From contig JAILZT010000033.1 in the NCBI GenBank assembly GCA_023512345.1, forward strand, positions 1 through 45,022: DNA of 45,022 bases, given 5' to 3'. Positions 32,863-40,611 of this stretch are shown one piece after another. Position numbers and translations under genes: made by a program. The notes under the pieces are model-generated. The model saw only the letters and a list, made by a program, of their open reading frames with translations, did not search any database and was not told where the DNA came from. The stretch's first letter is position 1. The number at the start of each line of letters is the position of its first letter. The stretch comes from Paenibacillus sp. (GTDB lineage Bacteria; Bacillota; Bacilli; Paenibacillales; Paenibacillaceae).

Positions 32863-35148
32863 CTACTCTAGAGCAGTTCCTCCAGCGGATGGTAATTTGA
32901 TGGTGATCTCCGTTCCGTGTCCAACCTCACTTTTAATCTCAAGACTCCCTTTATGGGCCTGAATAATCCGCTGGCTAATCATGAGGCCCAACCCTGTGCC
33001 GGTCTCTTTATTCGTAAAAAACGGTTCCCCCAGCTTAGGCAGCATCTCCTCTGGGATCCCCTCACCCTCATCAGTTATAATAATAACTGCTGAATTAGGT
33101 TCATTTGCCAATGCTATTGAAATGATTCCACCAGCTGGCATTGCTTCAATAGCATTTTTGACGATATTGATAAATACTTGCTTCAGTTGGTTCTCCTCAC
33201 AATGAATCGTCGAAGGCTGTTCTAAGAATTTACTCTCAAACTCGATCCCACAAAGATGGGCCTGGCTGTCCAACAATGAAATAACATCACTTAAGATACA
33301 TCTCAGATCCTTTTGTTGGAAATGGACCGCTTGTGGTTTAGCCAGTATTAGAAATTCACTGACAATTAGGTTAATCCGCTCAAGCTCAGATAACATTAAG
33401 TCAATATGCAGCGGTATAAGCATCTTTTTCTCTTGCTGCAGCTGCAGGAATCCCCGAAGTGTAGTCAATGGATTGCGGATTTCATGAGCTACACCGGCTG
33501 CCAATTGACCTACCGTAGTCAGCTTCTCGGAACGTCTCAACAGCTCCTCCATTCGATTACGCTCCGTCATATCACGTGACACATGAATAAATGACAGCGG
33601 GTTGCCTTCCTCATCACGGATCACGGAGGTGCTGACGCTTACTTCAACAACTGCTCCACCCCGTGTAAGCCTAACCGTCTCTAGAGATGGAACGGCTCTT
33701 CCCTGCTTCAGCTCATTAAGCCGCTGTTCTTCCTGCTTCAGAGCCGGAGTGGGTATTAAATACGGAGTCTTCCCTATCACCTCTGCTCCACTCCACCCGT
33801 AAAGTTCCTCAAAAGCACGGTTAATACTAATGATTCTCCCGTCCATGTCCATGGTATGAATGGCATCAGATGTTCCGTTAATTACAGATTCAAGATGCTC
33901 CTTCACTGCCCGGTTCTCTTCTAGGGTCTGCCCCAAACGGTTGGTATGCTGCATAAGGTTATAAGTCATCGCATTAATACGGAGTGCTAGCAGGCCTAAT
34001 TCATCCCGACTCCGTACGATCAATGGCGGCTGAAACTCTCCTTGAGCAACATTGTTTACTTTATTTAGAATCTCCTGAATAGGGCGAATTATAAATCCAG
34101 CCAGCACATGACTTCCCAATAGAAAAGCTACTAATAACAATAAGGAGATTGAAAGATTGTTTATAAGCTGATCTTTGATTACCGAAGAAATGATAGAATA
34201 ATCCATTACAACACTAATGACGTAAGAACCCATGTCTGGCTGGGTAACAGGAATGAAGCTTTTCAGAACTCTTTTACCATGGCTGACCGTATCTACGGTA
34301 ACCGGTTTATTTCGACTCACGGCATTTGCGATTGCCAGCTTATCCTGTTCCACATTGCCATAGTTGTAGGTTCCGTATTTTATAGGCCGATTCCGAAGTT
34401 TTACATTAACATCATCGCTTCCATCTGGATTCATAGTATCCGAACCAAATGTAATGGGATTAAAACCCGTGACCTCTAGAATTCCTGAGTTAACACTTTT
34501 AGTCTGATGGACAATTTCATTGGGGCTCATAATCTTCACATAATCACTAACGGCGGTACTGTGAATAAAGGGATCAATGATGTAATTACTACGCCCATCA
34601 TAATAGTATCCCCATTTCTCAATTTTTTGAGGATTAGAGGAGGAGTATTCAAACGGACCTGACCAGAAATTCGCCATTTTCTGCCCTTGAGTAACTGAGA
34701 CCGGGCGTTCGTCAATCAAATCTAAAAAGGCGGTATGCCAAAAGCCCCACCCTTTTGTAGATAGACCCAGCTCCTTAGGATCTGAAGATTTAGCCACCAC
34801 AATATCATCATTTGTCTTAACCAATAGCGATATATTAGAGACCTCAAGCTTAAGAGCCAAATCTTTAAGTTCATCATTGTCAATGTTCTTAATATCATGG
34901 TCCAATTCTTCGGAGACAAGAATAGCAGCCCTTCGTAGATTTCCAGCAATTAGATATTCAACATAATTAGAGGTATATCTACTCTGCTCCACAGAAACAG
35001 CAATCTGCATAGCTACCATTTCCATATTTCTTTCACTTGTTAGGCGCAAATTATCACGGACCGCATATAAGTTAAGTGTCTGGTTCAGCGCAAGTATAAG
35101 CACCACTGATCCAAAAATAATACCTGAAAGTTTTGTTTGAATGGACAA
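32863..35148 (-). CDS. Sporulation-type sensor histidine kinase (orphan)
   Basis: This 761-aa kinase has a membrane segment at 8-27, a large extracytoplasmic sensor (about 28-325, Cache-like by size), a second membrane segment (about 330-352), HAMP (about 355-405) and a PAS domain (about 420-530). The HisKA dimerisation domain has phospho-acceptor H555 in AGVAHEIRNPLTTLRGF. A HATPase domain follows (NQLKQVFINIVKNAIEAMP region, DEGEGIP, GTGLGL). The H-box pattern is that of Kin-type kinases that phosphorylate Spo0F. No response regulator gene is adjacent, and spo0F lies 23 kb away, so phosphorelay entry is the likely role. The start is TTG at 35148 behind AAGAGGGG. A DnaA-box cluster lies 155 bp upstream. 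Confidence 0.88.
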   Translation of the reverse strand: MSIQTKLSGIIFGSVVLILALNQTLNLYAVRDNLRLTSERNMEMVAMQIAVSVEQSRYTSNYVEYLIAGNLRRAAILVSEELDHDIKNIDNDELKDLALKLEVSNISLLVKTNDDIVVAKSSDPKELGLSTKGWGFWHTAFLDLIDERPVSVTQGQKMANFWSGPFEYSSSNPQKIEKWGYYYDGRSNYIIDPFIHSTAVSDYVKIMSPNEIVHQTKSVNSGILEVTGFNPITFGSDTMNPDGSDDVNVKLRNRPIKYGTYNYGNVEQDKLAIANAVSRNKPVTVDTVSHGKRVLKSFIPVTQPDMGSYVISVVMDYSIISSVIKDQLINNLSISLLLLVAFLLGSHVLAGFIIRPIQEILNKVNNVAQGEFQPPLIVRSRDELGLLALRINAMTYNLMQHTNRLGQTLEENRAVKEHLESVINGTSDAIHTMDMDGRIISINRAFEELYGWSGAEVIGKTPYLIPTPALKQEEQRLNELKQGRAVPSLETVRLTRGGAVVEVSVSTSVIRDEEGNPLSFIHVSRDMTERNRMEELLRRSEKLTTVGQLAAGVAHEIRNPLTTLRGFLQLQQEKKMLIPLHIDLMLSELERINLIVSEFLILAKPQAVHFQQKDLRCILSDVISLLDSQAHLCGIEFESKFLEQPSTIHCEENQLKQVFINIVKNAIEAMPAGGIISIALANEPNSAVIIITDEGEGIPEEMLPKLGEPFFTNKETGTGLGLMISQRIIQAHKGSLEIKSEVGHGTEITIKLPSAGGTALE

Positions 35149-35263
35149 ACTAATTATTCCCCTCTTATCCGCTGGTAAATCCTAGCGGAGCGTTCAATAA
35201 TTATCATACCTTTTGCCCACTCATTTGGAAAGACAATTATAGTAAGCTTAATTTGAGGAAAGA

Positions 35264-35292
35264 TTGATAATTAAAATGTCTTTCACTACAAT
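35264..35292 (+). promoter_or_regulatory. Candidate plus-strand promoter toward tadA
   Basis: -35 TTGATA (35264-35269), exactly 17-nt spacer, -10 TACAAT (35287-35292). Transcription would start near 35299 and run straight into the DnaA-box cluster before tadA at 35458. Confidence 0.5.
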
Positions 35293-35302
35293 ATATAAAG
35301 AA

Positions 35303-35396
35303 TCATCCACACGTTATGCACATATAAACAAATTATTAAAATGGGATGTGCACAAAATTGTGTATAAGTAGCCTGTTATCCACAGAGTTATACACA
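35303..35396. promoter_or_regulatory. DnaA-box cluster
   Basis: Four exact TTATNCACA boxes lie within 83 bp: TTATGCACA (35314-35322, +), TTATACACA (35367-35359, -), TTATCCACA (35376-35384, +) and TTATACACA (35388-35396, +). Two one-mismatch boxes are TCATCCACA (35303-35311, +) and TTGTGCACA (35355-35347, -). An AT-rich stretch lies between 35323 and 35341. This 309-bp gap between the kinase (minus) and tadA (plus) holds no gene. DnaA binding here could regulate either gene or titrate DnaA. Confidence 0.85.
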
Positions 35397-35457
35397 ATTT
35401 GTTAAGAGCGAATATTTGTTCGTTGGACAATCAGCTATTATAGAGGGGTAGATCATT

Positions 35458-35976
35458 TTGAGTAATGTTGGAAACAAATCGGTTATTGACGATCCTAAGC
35501 ATGAATTTTGGATGAGAGAAGCCATTGTAGAGGCGCGTAAAGCAGAAGCACTAGGTGAAGTTCCTATTGGAGCTATAGTGGTCTTCCAAGAGAAGATTAT
35601 CGGTCGTGGATATAATTTACGTGAAACTACATTAGATTCGACAGCTCATGCTGAGATGGTTGCCATTCGGGAGGCGAGCAAAACTCTAAATTCCTGGCGT
35701 CTTTTGGATTGTCGGCTCTATGTAACCCTTGAACCTTGCCCGATGTGCGCTGGAGCCATTGTACAGTCCAGAATACCACTAACAGTATATGGCACACCAG
35801 ATCCAAAAGCTGGTTGTGCAGGTACGTTGATGAATCTTCTAGAGGAACCGCGGTTTAATCACCGCACTGAGGTCATACAGGGAGTACTGCAAGAGGAATG
35901 CGCTGAGCTATTGACCTCATTCTTCCGACGCTTGCGCCAAAAACATGCAAAAATCACTTCAGTTGGAGAGGAGTAA
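35458..35976 (+). CDS. tadA: tRNA adenosine(34) deaminase
   Basis: TadA converts adenosine 34 of tRNA-Arg(ACG) to inosine. The 172-aa zinc deaminase has H64-A-E66 and the P-C94-P-M-C97 motif that bind zinc and the proton shuttle. About 15 residues precede the usual family start. The TTG at 35458 follows GAGGGG. Unlike in B. subtilis, it is in the opposite direction from dnaX and serS. A GNAT gene follows after 6 nt, so the two are co-transcribed. Confidence 0.95.
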   Translation: MSNVGNKSVIDDPKHEFWMREAIVEARKAEALGEVPIGAIVVFQEKIIGRGYNLRETTLDSTAHAEMVAIREASKTLNSWRLLDCRLYVTLEPCPMCAGAIVQSRIPLTVYGTPDPKAGCAGTLMNLLEEPRFNHRTEVIQGVLQEECAELLTSFFRRLRQKHAKITSVGEE

Positions 35977-35982
35977 GGAAGG

Positions 35983-36540
35983 TTGGTGGATATCGTTCTA
36001 TATAATAGGGCTGCAGGTATATACATTTCCCCGCTTCATTATGAGGAAGCTGCACAGCTGCTCATATTGCGCCTTCGTAACCGCATGGCTTACCAGTGCT
36101 ATGAACCTCGACATGATGATGAATTCTATACGCTGGAGGGCCAGCAGCAGCTTATCAAGCGTCGCACACTGGAGGCGCAGCAAGACAAAGCTTATATGTT
36201 CGGAATTTATCTTCTCGATGGCAGCCTAATCGGGCAAATTACAATATCAAATATCGTACGGGGTGTAGGACAGTTCGCTGATATAGGTTACTTTATTGAT
36301 CAAGAGGTGCACTCCAAAGGTTACATGACAGCTGCTGTAGGCTTAATCCTACAATTTGCTTTTCGTTCTTTAGGACTTCACCGGGTACAGGCCGCCATCC
36401 TGATTCATAACGATGTCTCCCGCCGGGTGCTGGAGAAGAACCATTTTCAACTCGAAGGAAGAGCTCGCGGTTTTATAAAAATAAATGGAGAGTGGCAGGA
36501 TCATCAAACGTATGCCATTCTGTCAGATGAGGCCCTGTAG
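35983..36540 (+). CDS. GNAT-family acetyltransferase (RimJ/RimL-like)
   Basis: This 185-aa GNAT resembles RimJ/RimL-type enzymes: IGYFIDQEVHSKGYMTAA (about residues 100-117), a following helix LQFAFRSLGLHRV, and the C-terminal N-x-x-S-x-R-V-L-E-K-x-x-F motif (about 146-158). RimJ/L enzymes acetylate the N-termini of ribosomal proteins, but many relatives act on other amines. The TTG at 35983 or GTG at 35986 follows AAGGAAGG, 6 nt past the tadA stop. Confidence 0.85.
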   Translation: MVDIVLYNRAAGIYISPLHYEEAAQLLILRLRNRMAYQCYEPRHDDEFYTLEGQQQLIKRRTLEAQQDKAYMFGIYLLDGSLIGQITISNIVRGVGQFADIGYFIDQEVHSKGYMTAAVGLILQFAFRSLGLHRVQAAILIHNDVSRRVLEKNHFQLEGRARGFIKINGEWQDHQTYAILSDEAL

Positions 36541-36561
36541 CTATAATTATATACCCATAAC

Positions 36562-36615
36562 AAAAATCCCATTGAGCGTAAACCTTCACGCCCAACGGGA
36601 TTTTCTCATTTTTTT
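36562..36615. terminator. Bidirectional terminator
   Basis: AAAATCCC-TTG-GCGT pairs with ACGC-AA-GGGATTTT (36563-36604). A T run follows at 36609-36615, and T5 is present on the minus-strand side, serving the tadA operon and the lipoprotein gene. Confidence 0.85.
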
Positions 36616-36620
36616 AAAGA

Positions 36621-37709
36621 TTAATATGTGCCCATAACACCGAACTGCTCTTGCAGTTCCTCCATGCTCACTACATCATCACCTTGGGGAATACCAATCT
36701 TGAATGCGGGTTTCTCATTAATTTTACTGTACTGGTTGCTGCCGGTCATTGATAAACCAACATTAGTGCCCTTATCCGGATCGGTTACTTTTATATCCAT
36801 CACCAAATCCTGATAAACTGGGAAATCATCTTTGTTAATAGCGGTATTAAATTGGAACTGATTAATGGTCAAGTACTTGCCAAGATCCGCAAGCCCTTTA
36901 TCCAATTCTGTTCTGGCTTCACCAGATTGCAGTTCTTCTTTGGCTTTAGCCAAATCTGCCGCATCAATTTGCAGCATATCCTTGTATTCTTCCTTACCTA
37001 CAATATCAATGATCTTAGGCAATGCATCATTAACAAGGATGGTGATAGCTTCTTTGATATTATCGTTAGTCACTTGGAACTGGACGACCTGTTTAGCATC
37101 CACACCCTCTGGAAGTTTAGCATCCTTAGGATCAATATTCTTGAAATATTTCGTTTCATCGTATTCGGCCATTAAAGTGTCTACCACTTCATTGGAAAGC
37201 TTCTGAGCTTTTTGAGTATCGATTGTAGCAGGACTAAACTCAGTTCCTCCTTGTTCGGCCAACTCCTTCATATCAAGCTCCAGAAACTTACCTACAAGGG
37301 TCTCAGGAAGCGGAAAGAATGGAATCGATGGAATCTTGATGAATACCTTCTCAGGTGTTACTACCATAGGCACTGTAAAGCTCATGGCCATATCGCCCTT
37401 CAGGTTCAACACCATTGTTGCTTCGGTCTGCATCGGATCGGCTTGGTACACACCGTCAACCATAATCTCCGCATTCTTGAGCATACTCAGAACCTGAGTT
37501 GTCATGGCCTCGGACTCAGCGGATCCCTCGTCAATGGTCAGATTATTAATGACAAACTTGCTCTTCATTTCATACGAAGTCATTGTTGTTGCTTTGGTGG
37601 CGGCTGCTTTCAAGGCCTCCTTAGGCTCCTGTTTGCTTGAACACGCCGGCAGTATTACGGCTGCCGTCAACAGCAATGCTGCTGCCGATAGTCCCCACTT
37701 TTTAATCAT
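36621..37709 (-). CDS. Secreted lipoprotein of unknown function
   Basis: This 362-aa protein has a lipoprotein signal: basic start, hydrophobic stretch (about 7-20) and LPAC lipobox with C23. The mature part alternates strands and helices, with many Asp, Glu and Lys residues, and resembles LppX/LprG-like or DUF6612-type surface lipoproteins in overall pattern; I do not name a function. The ATG at 37709 follows GGAGAG. The longer in-frame reading to 37784 has no good site and would destroy the signal peptide. It stands alone between terminators. Confidence 0.8.
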   Translation of the reverse strand: MIKKWGLSAAALLLTAAVILPACSSKQEPKEALKAAATKATTMTSYEMKSKFVINNLTIDEGSAESEAMTTQVLSMLKNAEIMVDGVYQADPMQTEATMVLNLKGDMAMSFTVPMVVTPEKVFIKIPSIPFFPLPETLVGKFLELDMKELAEQGGTEFSPATIDTQKAQKLSNEVVDTLMAEYDETKYFKNIDPKDAKLPEGVDAKQVVQFQVTNDNIKEAITILVNDALPKIIDIVGKEEYKDMLQIDAADLAKAKEELQSGEARTELDKGLADLGKYLTINQFQFNTAINKDDFPVYQDLVMDIKVTDPDKGTNVGLSMTGSNQYSKINEKPAFKIGIPQGDDVVSMEELQEQFGVMGTY

Positions 37710-37813
37710 TATTTCTCTCCTCTCCCATGTAAAGAAATGTTTCCCCTCCTTAATGATAAACGATTTGTCAAATAAGGGAAACAATTAAAGCTAAATTTTT
37801 GTTTTTTTGTTTT

Positions 37814-37963
37814 TTAACCTTCTGGATTAAGATGGCTTACATGGTTGGCCTGCTTTACCTTTTTGGAGCCAGACAGAGGCTCTGGAGCAGAGTTATGATC
37901 TCTCTTTTGATTTCCTCCTGAGGGCTGTGCCTCTGGAACGGGTATTGATTTAGGCTTAGTCAT
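37814..37963 (-). CDS. sspP: Small acid-soluble spore protein P
   Basis: This 49-aa basic, low-hydrophobicity protein contains PEPLSGSKKVK followed by NH, the core of B. subtilis SspP. It has a Pro/Gln-rich, Asn-containing N-terminus and no cysteine. SspP is a minor protein of the spore core, made late in the forespore. The ATG at 37963 follows AGGAGGG. The hypothetical gene upstream ends 11 nt before, so they may be co-transcribed. The frame is too short for standard ORF cut-offs and is easily missed. Confidence 0.88.
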   Translation of the reverse strand: MTKPKSIPVPEAQPSGGNQKRDHNSAPEPLSGSKKVKQANHVSHLNPEG

Positions 37964-37974
37964 TATTGTCCCTC

Positions 37975-38316
37975 CTATGGGTTAGTTAGGCCTTGAAGAG
38001 CCTGAGCACACTCGTGAATCTGCCGTGTATATTGTTGCGCCAGCTCCTGCACCGTATCCGTACGCTCATCTGTTTGATGACCACTTTTCTCCACATCAAT
38101 TAGGTCAACAGCAACCTCACGGCTATCTACATAAGTACAGCGAAAATCAAGAGAATACTTCTGACGCCCAGCAGCATTGAAATGAATACGCAGACTCTTC
38201 GCATCTGCCTCATCAGCCTGTACTTTGAAGCTATCCCCATCACTCATCAGTGCAGGCAGTTTTTCTTCCCAAGCAGACACAAGACTTTGTTGATCCAATT
38301 GCATTTCTCGATTCAT
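37975..38316 (-). CDS. Hypothetical protein, 113 aa
   Basis: I do not recognise this gene. The product is soluble and acidic, starts MNREMQLDQQSL, and has a patterned core (YSLDFRCTYVDSREVAVDLIDVEK) and a C-terminal helix rich in Gln, Glu and Ala. The ATG at 38316 has AAGGAGG about 11 nt upstream. An in-frame ATG at 38340 has none. It lies directly upstream of sspP (11 nt), so a sporulation role is possible but only by position. Confidence 0.7.
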   Translation of the reverse strand: MNREMQLDQQSLVSAWEEKLPALMSDGDSFKVQADEADAKSLRIHFNAAGRQKYSLDFRCTYVDSREVAVDLIDVEKSGHQTDERTDTVQELAQQYTRQIHECAQALQGLTNP

Positions 38317-38424
38317 TTTATCATCAGCCTCCTTCCCCATTACGTTGCGGAGAAAACAGGCTTTTTATTCCCTGCGTGTTCAGGACTATATATGATGAAA
38401 CTATAACTAAGGTGCCTTAAAAAC

Positions 38425-38453
38425 CAAAAAGCCGCCTCCCGAAGGAGACGACT
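38425..38453 (-). terminator. Terminator after tRNA-Ser
   Basis: GTCGTCTCC/GGAGGCGGC stem with G-U pairs and a short loop, followed on the minus strand by TTTTTGG. It lies about 30 nt past the tRNA 3' end. Confidence 0.8.
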
Positions 38454-38484
38454 TATATCTAATTCATAGCTTATATTTAGGATA

Positions 38485-38573
38485 TGGCGGAGAGGGTGGG
38501 ATTCGAACCCACGTGAGCTTGCACTCTAACGGTTTTCAAGACCGCCCCGTTATGACCGCTTCGGTACCTCTCC
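38485..38573 (-). tRNA. tRNA-Ser (anticodon UGA)
   Basis: This 89-nt class II tRNA is read on the minus strand. The acceptor stem is GGAGAGG/CCTCTCC, the anticodon TGA is at 38538-38536, and a long variable arm is present. The T-loop is GTTCGAATC and CCA is encoded at the 3' end. It lies 62 bp downstream of serS, which makes the synthetase that charges it. Confidence 0.97.
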
Positions 38574-38635
38574 AATGCATCAAAATTTCACATGCAAGAG
38601 TATTGTACCATACGAAAAAGGTATTGGCAAGTGAA

Positions 38636-39922
38636 TTATAAAGATTTAAGTTGAATACTTTTCACATTGCGCATATACGGTTGCAAAACTTCTGGAATTA
38701 ACACACTTCCATCTTCCTGCTGGTAATTCTCAAGGATAGCCGCAACGGTTCGTCCAACGGCTAAAGCCGATCCATTTAAGGTATGAACAAACTCAGGTTT
38801 GGCCTTAGGCTCTGAACGGAAACGAATGTTGGCCCGGCGTGCCTGAAAATCCTCTGTATTCGAACAAGAAGATATCTCGCGGTACATACCGCTCTCCGGG
38901 AGCCACACCTCTAAGTCATACGTCTTTGCAGCTGTAAAGCCCATATCACCTGTACATAGTCCCAACACACGGTATGGCAATTCCAGCAGCTGCAGCACAC
39001 GTTCAGCGTCTGCTGTCATCTTTTCAAGTTCCTCATAAGAAGACTCCGGTGTGGTCAGCTTGACCAACTCTACCTTATTGAATTGATGCTGACGAATCAG
39101 TCCTCGTGTATCACGGCCTGCTGAGCCTGCTTCAGAACGGAAACAGGAACTATAAGCAACATGATATTTCGGCAGATCCGCAGCCGTTAGAATTTCTTCA
39201 CGATAGTAATTCGTTACTGGGACTTCCGCCGTAGGAATTAAGTAATATTCGGTATCACGCAATTTGAAAAGATCCTCTTCGAACTTAGGCAGCTGTCCAG
39301 TACCATACAAGCTATCCTTATTAACGATGTAAGGTGGCAGCATCTCCTCATAGTTATGCTCTCCACTGTGAAGATCCATCATAAAGTTAATGAGGGCCCG
39401 TTCAAGACGTGCTCCCAATCCTTTATAAAAAGCAAACCGGGAACCCGTTACCTTGGCAGCGGCTTCAAAATCTATAATATCTAGATTCTGAGCCAACTCC
39501 CAGTGTGACTTGGGTGTGAATCCAAATTCACGCGGGGTGGACCAGCGGCGGACTTCTACATTTTCCTCTTCGGTTTTGCCTACAGGCACAGATTCATGAG
39601 GTATGTTCGGAATATTAAGAGTCAGTTCAGAAATTTGGGCCTCTAGCTCCCGTACCTCATCGTCCAATTCTTTAATCCGATCTGATACACTACGCATCTC
39701 GGTAATAAGTTCATCTGCTGGCTCGCCATTCTTCTTGCGCTTTGCCACTTCCCCAGATACCGTATTACGACGGTTCTTAAGACCTTCTGTTTCCTGAAGC
39801 AGTTCGCGGCGACGTAAATCCAATTGTGGGAATTCCGCGATTAAATCAAGCGACTTGCCTCGACTTGCCAATGCCTGCTCAACCCGGGCGTAATCACTAC
39901 GCAATACTTTAACATCTAACAC
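38636..39922 (-). CDS. serS: Serine-tRNA ligase
   Basis: SerRS charges tRNA-Ser and tRNA-Sec-like species with serine. The 428-aa class II enzyme has the long N-terminal coiled-coil arm (about residues 28-105) that contacts the tRNA variable arm, motif 2 (FRSEAGSAGRDTRGLIRQHQF in parts) and motif 3 (GRTVAAILENY). The start is GTG at 39922 with AGGAGGG. B. subtilis serS has a T-box leader; no T-box sequence AGGGTGGNACCGCG was seen here. It is followed by tRNA-Ser. Confidence 0.97.
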   Translation of the reverse strand: MLDVKVLRSDYARVEQALASRGKSLDLIAEFPQLDLRRRELLQETEGLKNRRNTVSGEVAKRKKNGEPADELITEMRSVSDRIKELDDEVRELEAQISELTLNIPNIPHESVPVGKTEEENVEVRRWSTPREFGFTPKSHWELAQNLDIIDFEAAAKVTGSRFAFYKGLGARLERALINFMMDLHSGEHNYEEMLPPYIVNKDSLYGTGQLPKFEEDLFKLRDTEYYLIPTAEVPVTNYYREEILTAADLPKYHVAYSSCFRSEAGSAGRDTRGLIRQHQFNKVELVKLTTPESSYEELEKMTADAERVLQLLELPYRVLGLCTGDMGFTAAKTYDLEVWLPESGMYREISSCSNTEDFQARRANIRFRSEPKAKPEFVHTLNGSALAVGRTVAAILENYQQEDGSVLIPEVLQPYMRNVKSIQLKSL

Positions 39923-39950
39923 AAAGGGTTCCCTCCTGAAAACAACCTAA

Positions 39951-39986
39951 ACTCTTTCAAGTTGCTGGTTACAGCTTTGAAAGAGT
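39951..39986 (-). repeat. Inverted repeat between pdxT and serS
   Basis: A 10-bp perfect repeat (ACTCTTTCAA, 39986-39977 on minus, with TTGAAAGAGT) flanks a 16-nt loop. The minus strand then has TTTAGGTTGTTTT. It may be a weak terminator for pdxST or a leader hairpin for serS. Confidence 0.6.
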
Positions 39987-40011
39987 AAGGGTGTCTTTAT
40001 ATGCAGTTCTA

Positions 40012-40593
40012 TTAAGCGGATGTCCCGCTGGCTTCTACCATATCGGTAAAATACTGATGCAGACGGTAATCATCTGTTAGCTCCGGGTGAAATGATGATA
40101 CCAGTAGATTGCCTTGTCGTGCGGTTACAATCTCGTCTTTGTAAATAGAGAGTACATCGACCTCGGGTCCCACTTCATTAATAAGCGGGGCGCGAATAAA
40201 TACTGCCCGGATCGGCTCTTCAATCCCTTTTACATCGAGATCGCATTCAAAGCTTTCCCGCTGACGGCCAAATGCATTCCGGGCTACTGTGATATCCATC
40301 AGTTCCAAGTGTCCAGGCTCCCCACCAGCAATTTGTTTAGCCAATACGATCATGCCTGCACAGGTTCCGAAGATCGGCTTACCCTGATTGGAGAAATCAC
40401 GTACAGCCTCGATAAACCCATACTTACGCATAAGTTTACCGATCGTTGTGCTTTCACCGCCTGGAATAATCAGCCCATCAATCTCTTCTAACTGCTCTAC
40501 ACGCTTGATCGGCAGCCCTTCAGCTCCGGTCTTCTCTATACTGACAATATGCTCCGTTACAGCGCCTTGCAGCGCCAGCACTCCTATTCTCAT
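40012..40593 (-). CDS. pdxT: Pyridoxal 5'-phosphate synthase glutaminase subunit
   Basis: PdxT releases ammonia from glutamine and channels it to PdxS for vitamin B6 synthesis. The 193-aa class I glutaminase shows GGESTTIGKLM (about 45-55), catalytic C78 in GTCAGM and the H169/E171 pair in SFHPEL. The ATG at 40593 is 18 nt after the pdxS stop, so the two are an operon. Length and triad are normal. Confidence 0.97.
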   Translation of the reverse strand: MRIGVLALQGAVTEHIVSIEKTGAEGLPIKRVEQLEEIDGLIIPGGESTTIGKLMRKYGFIEAVRDFSNQGKPIFGTCAGMIVLAKQIAGGEPGHLELMDITVARNAFGRQRESFECDLDVKGIEEPIRAVFIRAPLINEVGPEVDVLSIYKDEIVTARQGNLLVSSFHPELTDDYRLHQYFTDMVEASGTSA

Positions 40594-40611
40594 CCGGTAA
40601 CCTTCTCTCTA

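Noticed and set aside
37212..37640. 142-aa open frame on the plus strand
   Set aside because: It is antisense to the lipoprotein gene, whose signal peptide and lipobox support the minus strand.
39923..40011. T-box leader for serS
   Set aside because: No AGGGTGGNACCGCG-like sequence or specifier-loop layout is present, and the gap after pdxT is only 89 nt.
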